Positions 26,290 to 35,234 are shown, numbered from the stretch's first letter. The stretch: 64,000 bases of DNA from Candidatus Gastranaerophilales bacterium (GCA_947630045.1 CANRGC010000003.1:55076-119075), one strand, 5' to 3'. The notes: generated by a model from the letters alone, not told the origin. Made by a program: numbers and translations.

Positions 26290-26367
26290 TTATAAACCCC
26301 AAATAAGGTTCAAAAGTCTTTGAACCATGGCATTTTTTCTTTTTGTATTAACTGTTTTATTAATCAT
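26290..26367 (-). CDS. 25-residue upstream ORF / leader peptide
   Basis: ATG 26367 is preceded by GAAGGTAAAGGC and encodes a basic head followed by a hydrophobic end (MINKTVNTKRKNAM then VQRLLNLIWGL). The stop lies 15 bases before the start of the 483-residue gene, so it may couple or regulate that gene's translation, or be a small peptide in its own right. Confidence 0.4.
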   Translation of the reverse strand: MINKTVNTKRKNAMVQRLLNLIWGL

Positions 26368-26448
26368 TTTTTTGCCTTTACCTTCTCATTAAATATTGTA
26401 AATGAAAAATGTTGCTATATTTTATTTTATTACAAACTTTTGTAAATA

Positions 26449-26482
26449 AAAAAGCCTTCTTTTGAAATAAAGAAGGCTTTTT
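26449..26482 (-). terminator. Strong intrinsic terminator after the 27-residue ORF
   Basis: A perfect 14-bp stem AAAAAGCCTTCTTT / AAAGAAGGCTTTTT with a 6-base loop and T-rich tail lies on the minus strand, 20 bases after a small minus-strand ORF. It may also work in the plus direction. Confidence 0.88.
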
Positions 26483-26501
26483 AATATCGATATTTAAAAA
26501 A

Positions 26502-26585
26502 TTATTTCTCAATATAAATTCGACAAAAAGCCTCTCTTTGTCCTCGTAATAATCTATATATAAGTTCAAATAATTTTATAATCAT
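26502..26585 (-). CDS. 27-residue peptide gene with own promoter and terminator
   Basis: ATG 26585 has GGTGAGG 7-8 bases upstream. It encodes an amphipathic, basic/hydrophobic peptide beginning MIIKLFELIYRLLRGQ and ending RIYIEK. A TTGTCA-17-TAGAAT promoter lies 30-58 bases upstream and a 14-bp terminator follows, so the unit would give an RNA of about 150 nt. It could equally be a small RNA. A longer overlapping minus-strand frame runs through the terminator and starts without a ribosome site, so it was not chosen. Confidence 0.5.
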   Translation of the reverse strand: MIIKLFELIYRLLRGQREAFCRIYIEK

Positions 26586-26614
26586 GAATAATCCTCACCA
26601 AACTAAGCTCAATT

Positions 26615-26643
26615 ATTCTACAACCATTTAATTATTTTGACAA
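26615..26643 (-). promoter_or_regulatory. Near-consensus promoter for the 27-residue ORF
   Basis: On the minus strand TTGTCA (26643-26638), a 17-bp spacer and TAGAAT (26620-26615) form one of the best sigma-70-type promoters in the window. Confidence 0.7.
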
Positions 26644-26671
26644 CCCCCCTGAATTTATTCTCGGTTTATCA

Positions 26672-26677
26672 TATAAT
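26672..26677 (+). promoter_or_regulatory. -10 box (TATAAT) 8 nt before an SD-less start
   Basis: TATAAT ends 8 bases before ATG 26686, and no Shine-Dalgarno is present. Confidence 0.45.
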
Positions 26678-26685
26678 TATCTGAT

Positions 26686-27333
26686 ATGACAGTTCGTTTT
26701 AAAAACTTTTCAAAAAAAGATTTCTTTAAAAAAGTTAATCTTCATATACATTCTTCATTTTCAGACGGCAAAATGAATTTTGAAGAACTGATTAATGAGG
26801 CAAAAGCCCTCAATCTTGAGTGTTTTTCAATTACCGACCACAATACGGTTGAAGGGTATAAAAACATTTCCGATATCCCGAATTCAATGGTAAAAGGGGT
26901 TGAGTTTGATTGTTATATGGACTTTAACTTTCCCCATATTTTAGGGTATGGAATTGATGTTGAAAGTGAAGATTTACTTAAAATTACGACAAAATTTAAA
27001 AAAGGAAAACTTCAACTTATAAAAAGAATTTTATCTTCAAGAAACCCGAAAAAAGTAATAGATGCCATTCATAAGGCGGGCGGTATTGCCGTTTTGGCAC
27101 ACCCCTGTTGTTATTGGTGTTTAAATTTGGAAAAATTTGTTTCAAAATTAAAAAAAATCGGCTTGGACGGCATTGAAGCATATTACCCCTATGACAGAGC
27201 AACAAGAGTTTTTACCTTTCACAGAGAAGAAAAAGTTTTAGAAATTGCGGAAAAATATAATCTTATAAAAACAGGCGGGAAAGACACACACGGAATTTTA
27301 ACCGGAGAAGATTACAATGGGAACTTACAGTAA
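26686..27333 (+). CDS. PHP-domain phosphoesterase
   Basis: This 215-residue protein has the PHP (polymerase and histidinol phosphatase) metal site: NLHIHSSFSDGKMNFEEL, FSITDHNTVEGY, GVEFDCY, VLAHPCCYW and GGKDTHG. It resembles TrpH/YciV-type phosphoesterases that hydrolyse nucleotide 3',5'-bisphosphates or oligonucleotide ends; the substrate is not determined. The expected final His after DTHG is followed by an early stop, and the gene ends inside the start of rnhC (17-bp overlap). A second PHP protein lies at 33292. Confidence 0.85.
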   Translation: MTVRFKNFSKKDFFKKVNLHIHSSFSDGKMNFEELINEAKALNLECFSITDHNTVEGYKNISDIPNSMVKGVEFDCYMDFNFPHILGYGIDVESEDLLKITTKFKKGKLQLIKRILSSRNPKKVIDAIHKAGGIAVLAHPCCYWCLNLEKFVSKLKKIGLDGIEAYYPYDRATRVFTFHREEKVLEIAEKYNLIKTGGKDTHGILTGEDYNGNLQ

Positions 27334-28198
27334 AAAAATTGAACCTGAATTTTTCATTCATTACAGAGACATTTTAAAACAGGAAGATTGTGTCTTTTCC
27401 GTTCCGCAATATACGTTTTTTAAGGCAAAATCAAAAGATTGGGAAGTTACTTTTTATAAATCGGGGAAAGTTGTTGTTCAGGGAAAAAATATTGAAGATA
27501 TTGTAAAAAAATATTTTAATGAAAATTTTTCTTCGGCTAAAATCGTTGAAAACTCTGAAATTGCTCCATATCCTCATATCGGAACGGACGAATCAGGCAA
27601 AGGTGATTTTTTCGGACCTCTGGTTACGGCAGGGTGTTATCTGACATATGAAAATGCAATGAAAATGAAGTCTTTAGGGGCGCAAGACTCAAAAAAACTT
27701 GATGATAAAAAAATTCTTCGTCTTGCTGAACAAATAAAAGAAAACTCTGTTTTTGACATTGTTGTTATCGGTTGCAAAAAATATAACGAACTTTATTTAA
27801 AATTTAATAATTTAAATAAAATGCTTGCATGGGCGCATGCTACGGTTATAGAAAATCTTGTTAAAAAAACGGGGGCAACCCTCGGCGTTTCAGACCAATT
27901 TGGCGACGAAAATTTAATTTTAAATTCACTAAAACAAAACGGAAAACAAATCAAACTTATTCAACAACCGAGAGCCGAAGCCGACATGGCTGTTGCTTGT
28001 GCCTCAATTTTAGCAAGAAGTGAATTTGTTAAAAGAATTTCAAAAATGTCTTTAGAATATGGCATAAACTTCCCGAAAGGGGCAGGAGAAAACGTTTTAA
28101 TTCAAGGAAAAAAGTTTGTCGAACAGTTCGGATATGAAGAGTTAGCTTCCGTTTCAAAAACCCATTTTAAAACTTACAATTCCCTCAAATCCATGTAG
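27317..28198 (+). CDS. rnhC: Ribonuclease HIII
   Basis: This 293-residue protein cleaves RNA in RNA-DNA hybrids. Residues 1-85 form the N-terminal TBP-like substrate domain that separates HIII from HII (VPQYTFFKAKSKDWEVTFYKSGKVVVQG). The catalytic domain starts at HIGTDESGKGDFFGPLVTAG, giving the first Asp-Glu pair, with the next acids in LGVSDQFGDENL and QQPRAEADMAVACASILAR. It overlaps the PHP gene by 17 bases in another frame, so the two are probably co-translated. Confidence 0.95.
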   Translation: MGTYSKKIEPEFFIHYRDILKQEDCVFSVPQYTFFKAKSKDWEVTFYKSGKVVVQGKNIEDIVKKYFNENFSSAKIVENSEIAPYPHIGTDESGKGDFFGPLVTAGCYLTYENAMKMKSLGAQDSKKLDDKKILRLAEQIKENSVFDIVVIGCKKYNELYLKFNNLNKMLAWAHATVIENLVKKTGATLGVSDQFGDENLILNSLKQNGKQIKLIQQPRAEADMAVACASILARSEFVKRISKMSLEYGINFPKGAGENVLIQGKKFVEQFGYEELASVSKTHFKTYNSLKSM

Positions 28199-28351
28199 GG
28201 CATGCCTTTCAGATTGTTAAGAAATGTAAACAACATGTAAAACATGGGGCAATTTTAGAAAAGAGAAATACTTTATTTAAATGTAAGGTTAGAAGATGTC
28301 TTTAAGGAAGACAAAAACGGAAGAATTAATTTAGGTTAGGAGGCAAACAAA

Positions 28352-28891
28352 ATGTCTTGGATCGCAATGTCGATGAGAAAGATGCAATTAAAGAAAGAAA
28401 TTTCTGATTTGCAGTTAGACTTAACTAAAATTTCTCAATCAATTCAGTCGGCATCAAAATATGCCAGCAACATCTCAGACGGTACTATTACATTCGCTGA
28501 AATGTCAGATTGTCCGTCAGACTTTTTTGGAACACAAGTCGATTTCATGAACAATTCATCACAAGCGGCTTATCAGTCTGCAACTATCAAAACAAACGCT
28601 TATTTGCAGCAGCTTGCTCAAACAAATGCAATCACGGGTAACCAATATGGTTATGCTATGGGCACAACAGACGCTTCAGGTTATGATCAGACAACAATTT
28701 TCAATGAAATCTACAAAGAAGAATTAAAGAAATACGGTGAACAGGTTCAAAATTCACTTAATCAATACGAAGAAGAACTTGAACATGAAAAAGAACAAGT
28801 TGAAACTCAACTTCAAGCAAAAGAATCAGAACTTCAAGCTTATGAAGAAAGAGTTAAACAAAACATTCAACAAGATGCAATTAAATTCTAA
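28352..28891 (+). CDS. Gln/Glu-rich coiled-coil hypothetical protein
   Basis: This 179-residue protein has a very strong ribosome site (TTAGGAGGC). The N-terminal 40 residues (MSWIAMSMRKMQLKKEISDL) form a helix. The middle (45-110) is Ser/Ala/Gln-rich and the C-terminal 70 residues are a heptad coiled coil dense in E, Q and K. There is no signal peptide. It may be a paralogue in style of the protein at 13243. The strong ribosome site, isolated position and own terminator suggest high expression. The layout superficially recalls small helical secreted or filament proteins, but nothing diagnostic was found. Function unknown. Confidence 0.75.
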   Translation: MSWIAMSMRKMQLKKEISDLQLDLTKISQSIQSASKYASNISDGTITFAEMSDCPSDFFGTQVDFMNNSSQAAYQSATIKTNAYLQQLAQTNAITGNQYGYAMGTTDASGYDQTTIFNEIYKEELKKYGEQVQNSLNQYEEELEHEKEQVETQLQAKESELQAYEERVKQNIQQDAIKF

Positions 28892-28940
28892 AAAATAAAC
28901 AAATAAACTCCTATAATCCTAAATAAACTTGTAACCTTAT

Positions 28941-28970
28941 GCCTGACTTATTGTCAGGCTTTTTCTATTT
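28941..28970 (+). terminator. Intrinsic terminator of the coiled-coil gene
   Basis: GCCTGAC / GTCAGGC stem with TTATT loop is followed by TTTTTC and more T. Confidence 0.9.
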
Positions 28971-29055
28971 TTTAAAAAAATTGCTTTTAAATTTTATTAA
29001 GCTGTGTTAATATTATTTTGGATAATATATAGTTTTAAAAAAGGGTAGTTAACGT

Positions 29056-29802
29056 ATGACTGATGACATTCAAAATGAGTCTGCCGATTCCAAACAAAGA
29101 ATCTTGGTTGCAGACGATGAAGCCAGCATTAGAAGAATTTTGGAAACACGTTTAAAAATGCAAGGATATGACGTAGTTACGGCTGAAGACGGTGAAGAAG
29201 CCGTTGAAGTTTATAATAAAACAAATCCTGACTTAGTTATTTTAGATGTTATGATGCCAAAAATGGACGGCTACGGCGTTACCAGAGAAATAAGAAGAAC
29301 ATCTGACGTGCCGATTATTATATTAACGGCGCTTGGTGATGTTTCGGAAAGAATTACGGGGCTTGAACTCGGCGCAGACGATTATGTAATTAAACCTTTC
29401 AGCCCGAAAGAGCTTGAAGCCAGAGTAAAAGCTGTTTTAAGACGTACAAATACCAAAGAAACAACTATGCCGACAGGCAAGACGGCTAAAAACGTTATAA
29501 CAACGGGAAGTATTAAAATTGATACCGCAAGACGTCAGGTTTACAGAAAAAATGAAAGAATTCGTCTTACGGGCATGGAATTTTCACTTCTCGAGCTTCT
29601 CGTTAATAATTCGGGACAAGCTTATTCAAGAAACGAAATTTTGCAACATGTTTGGGCTTATCCGCCGGATCACAGAATTGATACACGTGTTGTAGACGTT
29701 CATATTTCAAGATTAAGAAGCAAACTTGAAGCTGATCCTACAAACCCCGAATTAATCTTAACAGCCAGAGGTATTGGCTATATGTTCCAAAGGATAACAT
29801 AA
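29056..29802 (+). CDS. OmpR-family response regulator, RpaB/Ycf27-like
   Basis: This 248-residue protein has a receiver domain (RILVADDEASIRRIL, phosphoacceptor in LVILDVMMPKMDGYG, switch Thr in IILTALGD, Lys in VIKPFSP) and a winged-helix DNA-binding domain (LTGMEFSLLELLVNN, RIDTRVVDVHISRLRSKLE). The stretch SERITGLELGADDYVIKPFSPKEL with the linked receiver end is very close to cyanobacterial RpaB/Ycf27, which is one reason for placing the organism near Cyanobacteria. No kinase gene is adjacent. AAAGGGTAG precedes the ATG. Confidence 0.92.
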   Translation: MTDDIQNESADSKQRILVADDEASIRRILETRLKMQGYDVVTAEDGEEAVEVYNKTNPDLVILDVMMPKMDGYGVTREIRRTSDVPIIILTALGDVSERITGLELGADDYVIKPFSPKELEARVKAVLRRTNTKETTMPTGKTAKNVITTGSIKIDTARRQVYRKNERIRLTGMEFSLLELLVNNSGQAYSRNEILQHVWAYPPDHRIDTRVVDVHISRLRSKLEADPTNPELILTARGIGYMFQRIT

Positions 29803-29805
29803 GAA

Positions 29806-30411
29806 TTGAACAGCGAAATTAAACTTTATAAATTTAGCGCCGATAATAAGATGTCGAAAAACATTCTTGTTGTCGGCGTTGTTCATGGAGATGAACCTCA
29901 GGGCGAGTTTCTTATAAACAAATATCTTGAAGGCAAAAGAAGAAAATTAAAAAACAATCTTTTTTATATTCCGAGGCTTAATTTTTCAAACACAAGAAAA
30001 AACAAAAACGGGGTGGATATCAACAGAAACTTTCCCGCAAAAAACTGGGTTTTAACTGACCCTAAAGACGATTATTTCGGCGGATATTCCAAAAATTCGG
30101 AAGAAGAAACAAAATTTATTGTTAACCTTATGGAAGAAATTAAATTCGATGCCGTAATTACAATTCATTCCCCATATAAAATCGTTAATTATGACGGCCC
30201 CGCCGAAAATCTGGCACAAACGGCAGGTAAATTTTTAAATTATGATGTTCAAAAAGATATAGGTTACCCGACACCCGGAAGCTTCGGCACTTATTGCGGA
30301 GTTGAAAGAAACATCCCTATTTTGACAATTGAGTGTGATGAAAACCAAGACTTAGATGAGCTTTATTTAAAGTTCAAAGATTTTTTTCAATATTTGGAAA
30401 GTGAATATTAA
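29806..30411 (+). CDS. M14-family zinc carboxypeptidase/amidase (MpaA-like)
   Basis: This 201-residue protein starts at TTG 4 bases after the previous stop. Metal-site motifs of the M14/succinylglutamate-desuccinylase fold are visible: VVHGDEPQGEFL (His and Glu zinc ligands), GVDINRNFPAKNW (Asn-Arg substrate clamp), VITIHSPYK (third His) and a Glu in PILTIECDEN. It is close in size to murein peptide amidase MpaA, which trims peptidoglycan peptides; that substrate is inferred. It follows the response regulator closely, so the two are probably co-transcribed. Confidence 0.8.
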   Translation: MNSEIKLYKFSADNKMSKNILVVGVVHGDEPQGEFLINKYLEGKRRKLKNNLFYIPRLNFSNTRKNKNGVDINRNFPAKNWVLTDPKDDYFGGYSKNSEEETKFIVNLMEEIKFDAVITIHSPYKIVNYDGPAENLAQTAGKFLNYDVQKDIGYPTPGSFGTYCGVERNIPILTIECDENQDLDELYLKFKDFFQYLESEY

Positions 30412-30418
30412 AAATTTT

Positions 30419-30664
30419 TTAAACTTCAATAAAAAGTCTTCTTCCCACTATATTCGGAACGCCGTTATAATAGCCGGCAAAATAACCGCCCGCAACAGGT
30501 TGATTTTTGGCGTATGAACTTTTTTCGTTTCCAAAATTCAGGCTTACATAAGGGTTGTTGCCGTCAGAAGATGCAAAAGGATTGTTACTTTTTTGCTCAA
30601 CTTTAGGGGTGTAAAATGTTGAGCTTATAGATTGATTTATTAAAGAAACGAGATTTGAAAACAT
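30419..30664 (-). CDS. Small hypothetical protein with conserved-looking C-terminus
   Basis: An 81-residue frame from ATG 30664 has AGGAAAGG well placed upstream; an in-frame TTG 24 bases earlier lies before that site and is rejected. The N-terminus (MFSNLVSLINQSI) is helical, the middle is Ser/Asn-rich, and the end (GGYFAGYYNGVPNIVGRRL then FIEV) looks like a short motif under selection. No domain recognised. It is convergent with the M14 peptidase gene. Confidence 0.55.
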   Translation of the reverse strand: MFSNLVSLINQSISSTFYTPKVEQKSNNPFASSDGNNPYVSLNFGNEKSSYAKNQPVAGGYFAGYYNGVPNIVGRRLFIEV

Positions 30665-30915
30665 TTTATTAAACCTTTCCTTTTGCAATAATATTTTTTA
30701 ATTAATGAAAAATGGCAACATGTCTATTTTATTATCGCATTAAACTTTATAAAACTATACAAAATTATTTAAAAATCATACTTTCGCCCTATATAATTTT
30801 TCTTCTGTTCAAAATTATAAAAATGTGTTATGATTTGATTGTCTAAATATAAATAAAATTAGTTTAACTATATAAAATTAAATTTAAATCATATTTAGCT
30901 GAATGATACACTTTA

Positions 30916-32481
30916 TTGAGGTATGGGAAAATCGCTCAGTTTTTTGAATCTTTAACTTGTTTACATATCCTTATTCTTATTTTGACAGTTTCAACGATTA
31001 TCACCGCAATTGTTTGCACACGTCAAAAAACCCTTCTTGACAACCAAAAAGACTTGCTTCAAGAAAAACAGGATGAATTTAAAGAAAAAATAGAAATTTA
31101 TAAAAAAGAAGCTCTTGCAAACGCAAAAGAACAGCTTTATGAAGACAGGCAAAAACTCAATGACGAAATCAGAGACAGACGTCAAGAGGTTAGCCGTCTT
31201 GAAAGTGCTATTGAAAAAAGGCAAGATGAAGTTGAGCTTAAAAATCAGCAAAATGTTGATAAAGAGTATCAGTTAAACAAAAAAGAAGACGAGTTAAACG
31301 AAAAAGAAGATTATCTTGCCGAAGTTATTGCAAAACAAGTTCAAGAGCTTGAAAGAGTTTCCCAAATGTCTAGGGAAGAAGCCAGAAACGCTCTTTTAGA
31401 GCAATTAAAGCAAGAGCTTCAACAAGAACAAATAAGATTAATCAGAGAAAATGAAATTAAAATAAAAGAATCTGCCGAAGAAAAATCAAGAGAAATTTTA
31501 TCTCAGGTTATGCAAAAGTGTGCCATTGAACAAGTTATAGAATCAACGGTTTCCGTTGTTTCCTTGCCCAACGATGACATGAAAGGAAGAATAATCGGCA
31601 GAGAAGGAAGAAATATAAGAACCCTTGAAACTTTAACAGGCGTTGATTTAATCATTGATGATACGCCCGAGGCGGTTGTATTATCATCTTTTGACCCCGT
31701 CAGACGTGAAGTTGCAAGGTTAACAATAGAAAAACTTATTGCAGACGGTCGTATTCACCCTGTCAGAATTGAAGAAGTTTATGAAAAATCTCTTAAAGAG
31801 ATTGAAAACAAAATGAAACAGGAAGGCGAAAAAGCCGCATATGACCTTGGAATTATGAACCTTAACAGAGAGCTTATAAAGACTCTTGGACGTTTATATT
31901 ATAGGACAAGTTACGGGCAAAATGTCTTGAAACATTCAATTGAAGTTGCTCAAATTTCAGGCATGTTGGCAGCTGAACTTGGCGCCAATGTACAGGAAGC
32001 AAAAAGGGCGGGTCTTTTGCATGATATAGGCAAAGCGCTTGATCATGAACAGGAAGGCACGCATATTCAATTGGGGGTTGAGCTTGCAAGAAAATATGGC
32101 GAAAAAGAAGAAATCGTTCATGCCATTGAAGCCCACCATGATGACGTTCAAGCAAACACACTTGTTGCGGCGCTTGTAAAAATTGCTGACGCAGTTTCCG
32201 CAGGTCGCCCCGGAGCAAGACGTGACACGCTTGAAATCTATATTAAACGTTTAAAGAAGCTTGAAGAAATCGCCAACAGCTACGAAGGAATTAAACAGTC
32301 CTTTGCTGTTCAAGCGGGCAGAGAAGTTAGGGTAGTGGTTCAGCCTGATGTGTTTGATGATGCCGCTGCTGCTAAATTGGCTCGTGACATTGTAAAACGC
32401 ATTGAGGACGAACTTGAATATCCCGGACAAATTCGTGTAACGGTTGTCAGGGAAGCAAGAGTTACCGAAATAGCAAAATAA
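30916..32481 (+). CDS. rny: Ribonuclease Y
   Basis: This membrane-anchored endoribonuclease initiates mRNA decay. It has 521 residues: an N-terminal membrane helix ([19 protein letters not shown]), a long coiled coil (about 45-200), a KH domain ([26 protein letters not shown]) and an HD domain ([39 protein letters not shown]). The start is TTG; an ATG 7 bases later is out of frame. No Shine-Dalgarno is clear. It is followed by ymdB after 2 bases, as in Firmicutes. Confidence 0.95.
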   Translation: MRYGKIAQFFESLTCLHILILILTVSTIITAIVCTRQKTLLDNQKDLLQEKQDEFKEKIEIYKKEALANAKEQLYEDRQKLNDEIRDRRQEVSRLESAIEKRQDEVELKNQQNVDKEYQLNKKEDELNEKEDYLAEVIAKQVQELERVSQMSREEARNALLEQLKQELQQEQIRLIRENEIKIKESAEEKSREILSQVMQKCAIEQVIESTVSVVSLPNDDMKGRIIGREGRNIRTLETLTGVDLIIDDTPEAVVLSSFDPVRREVARLTIEKLIADGRIHPVRIEEVYEKSLKEIENKMKQEGEKAAYDLGIMNLNRELIKTLGRLYYRTSYGQNVLKHSIEVAQISGMLAAELGANVQEAKRAGLLHDIGKALDHEQEGTHIQLGVELARKYGEKEEIVHAIEAHHDDVQANTLVAALVKIADAVSAGRPGARRDTLEIYIKRLKKLEEIANSYEGIKQSFAVQAGREVRVVVQPDVFDDAAAAKLARDIVKRIEDELEYPGQIRVTVVREARVTEIAK

Positions 32482-32483
32482 CA

Positions 32484-33302
32484 ATGACACAAACTTTATC
32501 TGTTTTATTTTTTGGCGATATTGTAGGGCGCCCCGGAAGGGATGCACTTTCTCTTGTGTTAACTTCACAGGAAAAATATTTTAGTGAAAAATTTGATTTT
32601 ATTATTGCAAATGTTGAAAACGCCTCGCACGGTTTCGGGCTGACCCAAAAAAACCATGACCAGATTTTGTCATACGGAGTTAACTGCATGACAAGCGGAA
32701 ACCATATTTGGGACAAAAAAGACATTTACCAATATATTGATACATCTGACGCTTTAATTCGCCCCTATAACTATCATAAATCAGCCAGAGGCGTTGGTTA
32801 CAGGATTTTTGATGATAAAATTCTTGTAATTAATCTTCTCGGCAAAACCTTTATGCAGCCTGTGAATTGTCCGTTTCAGGCAATTGATGAATTAAGCGAA
32901 AAATTAAATTTTAATGACAAAATTGTTATCGTAGACTATCATGCCGAAGCCACGGCTGAAAAAATTTCATTTGCAAGGTATGCTTCTTCTTTGGGGGTAA
33001 ATGCCGTAATCGGCACGCATACACACGTTCAAACCGCAGATGAAAGAATTTTTGATGAAAAGTGCGCCTTTATATCTGATGTTGGTTTCACAGGCGCATA
33101 TGACAGCGTTATCGGCATGGATTACGAATCTTCCGTAAAACGTCTTATAACTTCAATTCCTGAACGTTTTGACGTTGCTTCTTCATCTTCAAGACAGATT
33201 AATGCGGTTCAAATTAAATTTGACCGAGTTAATAATCGTGCGCTTGAAATTAAAAGATTTAATTTTACTTATGAAACAACAAAGGAGGAGCATGAAGGTT
33301 GA
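32484..33302 (+). CDS. ymdB: YmdB-family metallophosphoesterase (2',3'-cyclic phosphodiesterase type)
   Basis: This 272-residue protein has a dinuclear metal site: LFFGDIVGRPGRDAL, NVENASHGFGLT, TSGNHIWDKK, VDYHAEATAEK and GTHTHVQTADERI. The family hydrolyses cyclic nucleotides in Bacillus and affects biofilm and RNA turnover. It sits directly after rny and overlaps the next PHP gene by 11 bases, making a three-gene nucleic-acid/phosphoester operon. Confidence 0.93.
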   Translation: MTQTLSVLFFGDIVGRPGRDALSLVLTSQEKYFSEKFDFIIANVENASHGFGLTQKNHDQILSYGVNCMTSGNHIWDKKDIYQYIDTSDALIRPYNYHKSARGVGYRIFDDKILVINLLGKTFMQPVNCPFQAIDELSEKLNFNDKIVIVDYHAEATAEKISFARYASSLGVNAVIGTHTHVQTADERIFDEKCAFISDVGFTGAYDSVIGMDYESSVKRLITSIPERFDVASSSSRQINAVQIKFDRVNNRALEIKRFNFTYETTKEEHEG

Positions 33303-34140
33303 TTTGCATATTCACACAACCTATTCTGACGGTGCATTTTCCCCTCAGATGATTGTTGATACTGCGCTTGATTGCAATTTAAACGTCATAGCGCTTACAG
33401 ACCATGACAACATTTTGTCTTATTCAATTGCAAATGATTATGCTTTGGCTAACGACAAAAAGCTTGAAATTATTCAAGGGGTTGAAATAAATACAATTTA
33501 CAAAGACTATGAAGTCCATATTTTAGGATATTTTATGGATGTTAATAACTCAGATTTTCAATCTATGCTTAAATTTCAGCAAAATGCACGTAATTATCAG
33601 GCAAGAGAAATGGTCGCCCTTTTAAATAAAAAAGAGGGCATAAGAATTAAATTTGACGACATTAAAAAGCTTGTTGCGCCTCACGGAAGTATCGGGCGCC
33701 CTCATATAGCAAGAGCAATTACAAATGCCGGCGGAACGGGAAGCGTTATGGAAGCGTATGAAAAATATATAAACGACAACTCTCCGGTTTATGTAAAAAG
33801 AAAAACCGTAAGCCCGCATGACGCCTGTGAAGTTATTTATGATGCCGGCGGAATTCCCGTTTTTGCTCATCCTATTGATGTTGAAATTTCGGAATCTCTG
33901 GCAAAAGAACTCATGAATTACGGCTTAAGAGGAATTGAAGCTTATCACAGAAAACATTCGCCCGCAGTTGTTGAATATTATTCGAGTTTGGCTGAAAAAT
34001 ACGGGTTAATTATAACCGGCGGTTCAGATTTTCATGCCCCGTCAGGCAACCACGGAACAATTGTAATGGGCAAGAATTTTGTTCCCTCATGGGTATATGA
34101 CGAACTTATCAAAGAGAAAAAAAGAATTGAAATATCTTAA
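33292..34140 (+). CDS. PHP-domain phosphoesterase (TrpH/YciV-like)
   Basis: ATG 33292 is used because AAAGGAGG lies 7 bases upstream and the product then starts directly with the metal motif MKVDLHIHTTYSDG. Further metal ligands are ALTDHDN, GVEINTIY, VFAHPIDVE and GGSDFHAPSG. Length is 282 residues, matching RNase AM/YciV-like proteins that act on 3',5'-bisphosphates or 5' RNA ends. Overlap with ymdB indicates coupled translation. It is a fuller version of the PHP protein at 26686. Confidence 0.9.
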   Translation: MKVDLHIHTTYSDGAFSPQMIVDTALDCNLNVIALTDHDNILSYSIANDYALANDKKLEIIQGVEINTIYKDYEVHILGYFMDVNNSDFQSMLKFQQNARNYQAREMVALLNKKEGIRIKFDDIKKLVAPHGSIGRPHIARAITNAGGTGSVMEAYEKYINDNSPVYVKRKTVSPHDACEVIYDAGGIPVFAHPIDVEISESLAKELMNYGLRGIEAYHRKHSPAVVEYYSSLAEKYGLIITGGSDFHAPSGNHGTIVMGKNFVPSWVYDELIKEKKRIEIS

Positions 34141-34192
34141 TTTTTAGATGATAAAATAATGTTTGTAAAATTACTAAAAAAGAGAAAATAAA

Positions 34193-35233
34193 ATGATTCA
34201 ACTTACGGAAGCGCACATATTGGGAACCATAATCGCCTTTCTTCTCGGCGTGTTTATTATTCCTATCGTTATTTATTTTTCCGATAAATTGGGGCTTGTG
34301 GATGTTCCGAACGAAAGAAAAATTCACAAAGGCAAGATTTCCCGTCTTGGCGGAATTGCAATCTGGCTCGCTGTTATGTTAACTTTTTTGCTTCTTGTTT
34401 TATTAAGCTATTATCCGAAAGGAATAGGGCTTTCGGGAATTATAGTGGGCGGTTCTTTAATGTTTTTACTCGGGTTGATTGACGATATTTTCTGTTTAAA
34501 TGCAAAATTTAAGCTTTTCTTACAGATTGCTATTGCAACAACGGTCATTTTACTCGGAGTCAGAGTGGATGAAATTTATAACCCGCTCGGAGAAAACATT
34601 TCTCTGGGAATTTGGGCATATCCTATCAGTCTTATTTGGATAGTAGGAATTACAAACGCAATTAACTTCATTGACGGTATAGACGGGCTTGCAGGCTCTG
34701 TTGTGACGATTGCTTCTGCCGCAATTGCCATAATTTCCGTTGTTGTAACGCCCGCTTCTCCGATAACGGCTCTTGTGGCGATAATTTTACTCGGCGCAAT
34801 GTTATCTTTTCTTTTATATAATTACAATCCCGCTAAAATTTTTATGGGTGATTCAGGGGCTTTGTTTGCCGGTTTTATGCTCTCAACCCTTTCTATCACG
34901 GGAATTATGAGCACAAAAACCCCGCTTATGTATCTTCCTTTTTTGATTCTTGCAATACCTATTTTGGATGTAACGTATGCTTCATTAAGAAGAATTGCAA
35001 AAGGAAAAAGCCCTTTTGTGGCTGATGCTGAGCATATTCACCACAAACTTCTTCACCATGGATTTTCTCAGGATACTGCCGTTTTAACCCTCTCATCGGC
35101 TTCGATGATATGCGCAATTGCGGCAATAATTATCACAGGCTCCTTAAACAAATATTTTGTCTGTGCGCTTGCACTGGCTTGTGTTCTTTTCTTTTTAAAC
35201 GCTCTTTCCAAGGCAATTAAAAAGATTGGTTAG
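34193..35233 (+). CDS. Undecaprenyl-phosphate sugar-1-phosphate transferase (WecA/TagO/MraY superfamily)
   Basis: This 346-residue membrane enzyme of about 10-11 helices transfers a sugar-1-phosphate (GlcNAc type) from a UDP donor to undecaprenyl phosphate, starting glycan synthesis for O-antigen or other envelope polymers. Motifs are VDVPNERKIHKGKISRLGG, GLIDDIFCLNAKFKL (DD), NAINFIDGIDGLAGS, NYNPAKIFMGDSGAL and the cytoplasmic ADAEHIHHKLLHHGFS. The HIHHKL loop favours WecA/TagO over MraY. No glycosyltransferase cluster adjoins. Confidence 0.92.
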   Translation: MIQLTEAHILGTIIAFLLGVFIIPIVIYFSDKLGLVDVPNERKIHKGKISRLGGIAIWLAVMLTFLLLVLLSYYPKGIGLSGIIVGGSLMFLLGLIDDIFCLNAKFKLFLQIAIATTVILLGVRVDEIYNPLGENISLGIWAYPISLIWIVGITNAINFIDGIDGLAGSVVTIASAAIAIISVVVTPASPITALVAIILLGAMLSFLLYNYNPAKIFMGDSGALFAGFMLSTLSITGIMSTKTPLMYLPFLILAIPILDVTYASLRRIAKGKSPFVADAEHIHHKLLHHGFSQDTAVLTLSSASMICAIAAIIITGSLNKYFVCALALACVLFFLNALSKAIKKIG

Positions 35234-35234
35234 T

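Noticed and set aside
26378..26569. Minus-strand 63-codon frame
   Set aside because: It starts at TTG without a ribosome site and runs through a 14-bp intrinsic terminator; the shorter ORF with promoter, ribosome site and terminator (26502-26585) explains the signals better.
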